Below, piece after piece: positions 60,962 through 62,924 of a DNA stretch of 62,924 nucleotides. The position numbers and the translations under genes are program-made. The stretch is from Paenibacillus solani (GTDB lineage: Bacteria; Bacillota; Bacilli; Paenibacillales; Paenibacillaceae): contig NZ_LIUT01000001.1 in NCBI RefSeq assembly GCF_001277345.1, forward strand, positions 3,320,831 to 3,383,754, written 5' to 3'. Within the stretch, counting starts at the first letter, position 1. Every line of letters begins with the position of its first letter. The notes beneath the pieces were generated by a model. The model saw only the letters and a program-made list of their open reading frames with translations, was not told where the DNA came from and did not search any database.

Positions 60962-61531
60962 TCAAATGAACGAAATGTTGCCATTCTCCAGGGAAGATAT
61001 CGTAACCAGCGACTCCACGCGCACACCTTGGTCGCGGAGTGTTCTTGCCCCGGCTTGAAAGCTCTTCTCGATTACAACGCCAAGCCCGATTAATTCCGCG
61101 CCGGCACGTTCAATAATCTTGATCAGGCCTCTTGCCGCGTCGCCATTCGCAATAATATCATCTACGAAGAGCAGTTTGTCCTGCTTGCCGATAAACTGGC
61201 GCGACATCATAATATCGGTTACGATTCCTTTCGTGAAAGATGGAACCCGTTCACACAAGGCATCTGGATCGGCGAGCAGCGTCTTCTTGCGACGGGCAAA
61301 TACCATCGGAACTCCCAATTCCAGCGCCGCCGCAAATGCAACGGATATCCCGGAAGATTCCAGAGTAACCACCTTCGTCACACCGCTCTCTTTAAATCTC
61401 GCTGCAAATTCGCGGCCCATTTCCATAATTAAAGCGGGGTCTACCTGATGCGTCAGTATGGCATCCAGCTTCAGCACCTGATCCGACAACACAACACCCT
61501 CATTAACGATCCGCTCTTTCAACCAATCCAT
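60962..61531 (-). CDS. xpt: Xanthine phosphoribosyltransferase
   Basis: A 189-residue Xpt from ATG 61531 (GGGAGGG upstream; the longer frame is leader). PRPP-binding loop KLLFVDDIIANGDAARGL, and ILTHQVDP, ESSGISVAFAAALELGVPMVFARRKK match the family. Converts xanthine to XMP in purine salvage. I looked for a purine riboswitch in the 250-nt leader and did not find the characteristic sequence. Confidence 0.94.
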   Translation of the reverse strand: MDWLKERIVNEGVVLSDQVLKLDAILTHQVDPALIMEMGREFAARFKESGVTKVVTLESSGISVAFAAALELGVPMVFARRKKTLLADPDALCERVPSFTKGIVTDIMMSRQFIGKQDKLLFVDDIIANGDAARGLIKIIERAGAELIGLGVVIEKSFQAGARTLRDQGVRVESLVTISSLENGNISFI

Positions 61532-61783
61532 CCAAAGCCCTCCCATGATTCCTTTGTCGTAAAAGTAACATATTCCTTTATGCACGGCAAGTAAAACCAA
61601 GGTCGCCGTCACTTAAATGTACGGTTTCCGTCACAATTTCTGACATGAACCTCTGCTCCCCAATAGTTCACCAGCTAAGGCTGCTTTCAGTCTCGGTCTT
61701 GGACAGGTAGGAGTCATGTCCAAGTGGAACCAAGCATACCTTGTAATATGCAGAACTATTAACGTACAGGGGAGGCACAGCAT

Positions 61784-62830
61784 TTGCGTCATTCTATTCG
61801 CGTATTCCAAATCGCCTTTACATACATCGGTACGATTGTTGGCGCTGGCTTTGCAACCGGACGGGAGATTCTTCAATTTTTTACCCAATATGGACATTGG
61901 GCAACACTTACCATTGTTCTTGCGACAGGGCTATTCATCTGGCTTGGAACGAAAATCATGACGATTTCCAGACGAATTGGCGCCAGATCCTTTGAGGATT
62001 TAAACAAGTATCTGTTCGGTGAACAAGCCGGCGTGTGGATCAGCTTGTTTATGTTTGTCATCCTGCTCGGCGTAAACAGCATTATGCTTGCCGGTGCCGG
62101 ATCTGTTTTTGTGGAGCATCTAAATATGAGTTATCAGACTGGATTGTTCATCACGATGATCGGTACCTACTTCATTCTTAGAAAAGGCATCCAGTCCATT
62201 ATGACCATGAACAGTCTGGTCGTCCCTATGATGCTGACCTTATCGGTCGCTATTATTTCTCAGACGATTCAGACACCGGGTGCCAGCCGTTTCCTCACGC
62301 TGACTACAGACCATAGCCTGCCGGTAGTCTGGCTTGCCCCACTGCTCTACACCGCCTTTAATCTGGTGATGGCCATGCCCGTACTGGTCCCACTCGGCAG
62401 TCAAACCGAAAGCTCCCGTACCGTAACTTGGGGAGGCATTCTGGGAGGCACGGGTGTAGGCTTCATGCTGATGGCAGCTCATTTTGCAATGTCAGCCCAC
62501 ATGCCCGGCATCGCTCAATATGAAATTCCCATGGGCAGTATAGCCGATCAGCTGGGTCAGGTGGTTCAAATTATTTATCTCATTCTGATCTTCTTGGAAA
62601 TCTTCAGTACCTTCGTCGCCAATATCTACGGGATTACCCTACAGGTACAGCAGCGCACCTCCCTTTCACCAAAAGTGATTACTTTGGGCATCATGGTGTT
62701 CTGCTACTTCTTTAGCCAGTTTGGGTTTAGCTCCTTGTTATCCCTGCTCTATCCCATGTTTGGGGGACTGTGTCTGCTCTGGGTGCTCCGGTTGACTCTA
62801 TTCGGAACTCCTGGGATGAGGGGAAAATAA
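61784..62830 (+). CDS. YkvI-family membrane protein (APC superfamily-like)
   Basis: A 348-residue integral membrane protein with about ten TM segments: VFQIAFTYIGTIVGAGFATGREILQFF at the N-terminus (GAGFATGRE is the family hallmark), then hydrophobic hairpins to the C-terminus. TTG 61784 follows GGGGAGG. Transport substrate unknown. The inverted repeat ttggac...gtccaa at about 61697-61725 upstream may be regulatory. Confidence 0.88.
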   Translation: MRHSIRVFQIAFTYIGTIVGAGFATGREILQFFTQYGHWATLTIVLATGLFIWLGTKIMTISRRIGARSFEDLNKYLFGEQAGVWISLFMFVILLGVNSIMLAGAGSVFVEHLNMSYQTGLFITMIGTYFILRKGIQSIMTMNSLVVPMMLTLSVAIISQTIQTPGASRFLTLTTDHSLPVVWLAPLLYTAFNLVMAMPVLVPLGSQTESSRTVTWGGILGGTGVGFMLMAAHFAMSAHMPGIAQYEIPMGSIADQLGQVVQIIYLILIFLEIFSTFVANIYGITLQVQQRTSLSPKVITLGIMVFCYFFSQFGFSSLLSLLYPMFGGLCLLWVLRLTLFGTPGMRGK

Positions 62831-62924
62831 ACAGGGCTTGCCCAAAGGTGAACTGCACCCCGTCAAGTAGACAGCACAAATATTAAAAGCTACGAAGCGG
62901 CCTTTGTCCTGAATTTCATTGGAC

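Noticed and set aside
61532..61783. Purine riboswitch upstream of xpt
   Set aside because: The conserved aptamer loops could not be found in the leader on the minus strand.

Overview
ORGANISM AND MAIN RESULT. The right third of the window is ordinary Bacillota chromosome: a MurNAc recycling operon, B12-dependent ribonucleotide reductase, the yqhH-yqhG pair, nagA, yqzE, xpt and ykvI-type genes. Gene content and base composition fit Paenibacillus or a close relative (inference). The left two thirds, from base 1 (open at the edge) to about 40.5 kb, is a large integron-like array of gene cassettes. Small AT-rich genes, nearly all on the minus strand, alternate with about 42 imperfect palindromes of roughly 85-200 nt. 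These behave like attC sites: each cassette starts and ends with mutually complementary 8-10 nt arms of form GTTANNNGA, the arms differ between cassettes but match within one, and the inner stems vary in a compensatory way. LAYOUT. 1-40,488: the cassette array, read leftwards. 12.6-15.7 kb is a decayed stretch with an IS5-type transposase fragment, a decayed second copy of the recombinase C-terminus on the opposite strand, and broken genes. About 40,480-40,545: candidate attI with an inverted repeat and a candidate cassette promoter. 40,581-41,723: a tyrosine recombinase with all catalytic residues, an additional N-terminal module, and no IntI-specific insertion, reading in the same direction as the cassettes. 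41.9-43.1 kb: small accessory genes. 43.4-47.8 kb: murQ-murP-mupG-murR. 48.2-50.8 kb: nrdJ behind two NrdR boxes. 51.2-62.8 kb: housekeeping and hypothetical genes plus a damaged tRNA-Leu. CASSETTE CARGO. A PARIS-like AriA/AriB defence pair; a HepT/MntA toxin-antitoxin pair; several HEPN-type proteins with Rx4H motifs; six GNAT acetyltransferases, two of them broken; two S51-family peptidases; three proteins with a tyrosine-recombinase fold that have lost their catalytic residues, one placed with a DUF3883-type nuclease; three divergent regulator plus small-protein modules; membrane-anchored unknowns; and many orphan proteins. Several cassettes are decaying through in-frame stops, frameshifts or deletions, while others are intact and take their stop codon from the attC core. 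HOW IT WORKS TOGETHER (inference). The recombinase would insert or excise circular cassettes at G^TT in attI or attC, giving a sedentary chromosomal integron in a Gram-positive host, run by a Xer-like rather than a canonical IntI integrase. A strong terminator in the recombinase leader suggests that its expression is held down.
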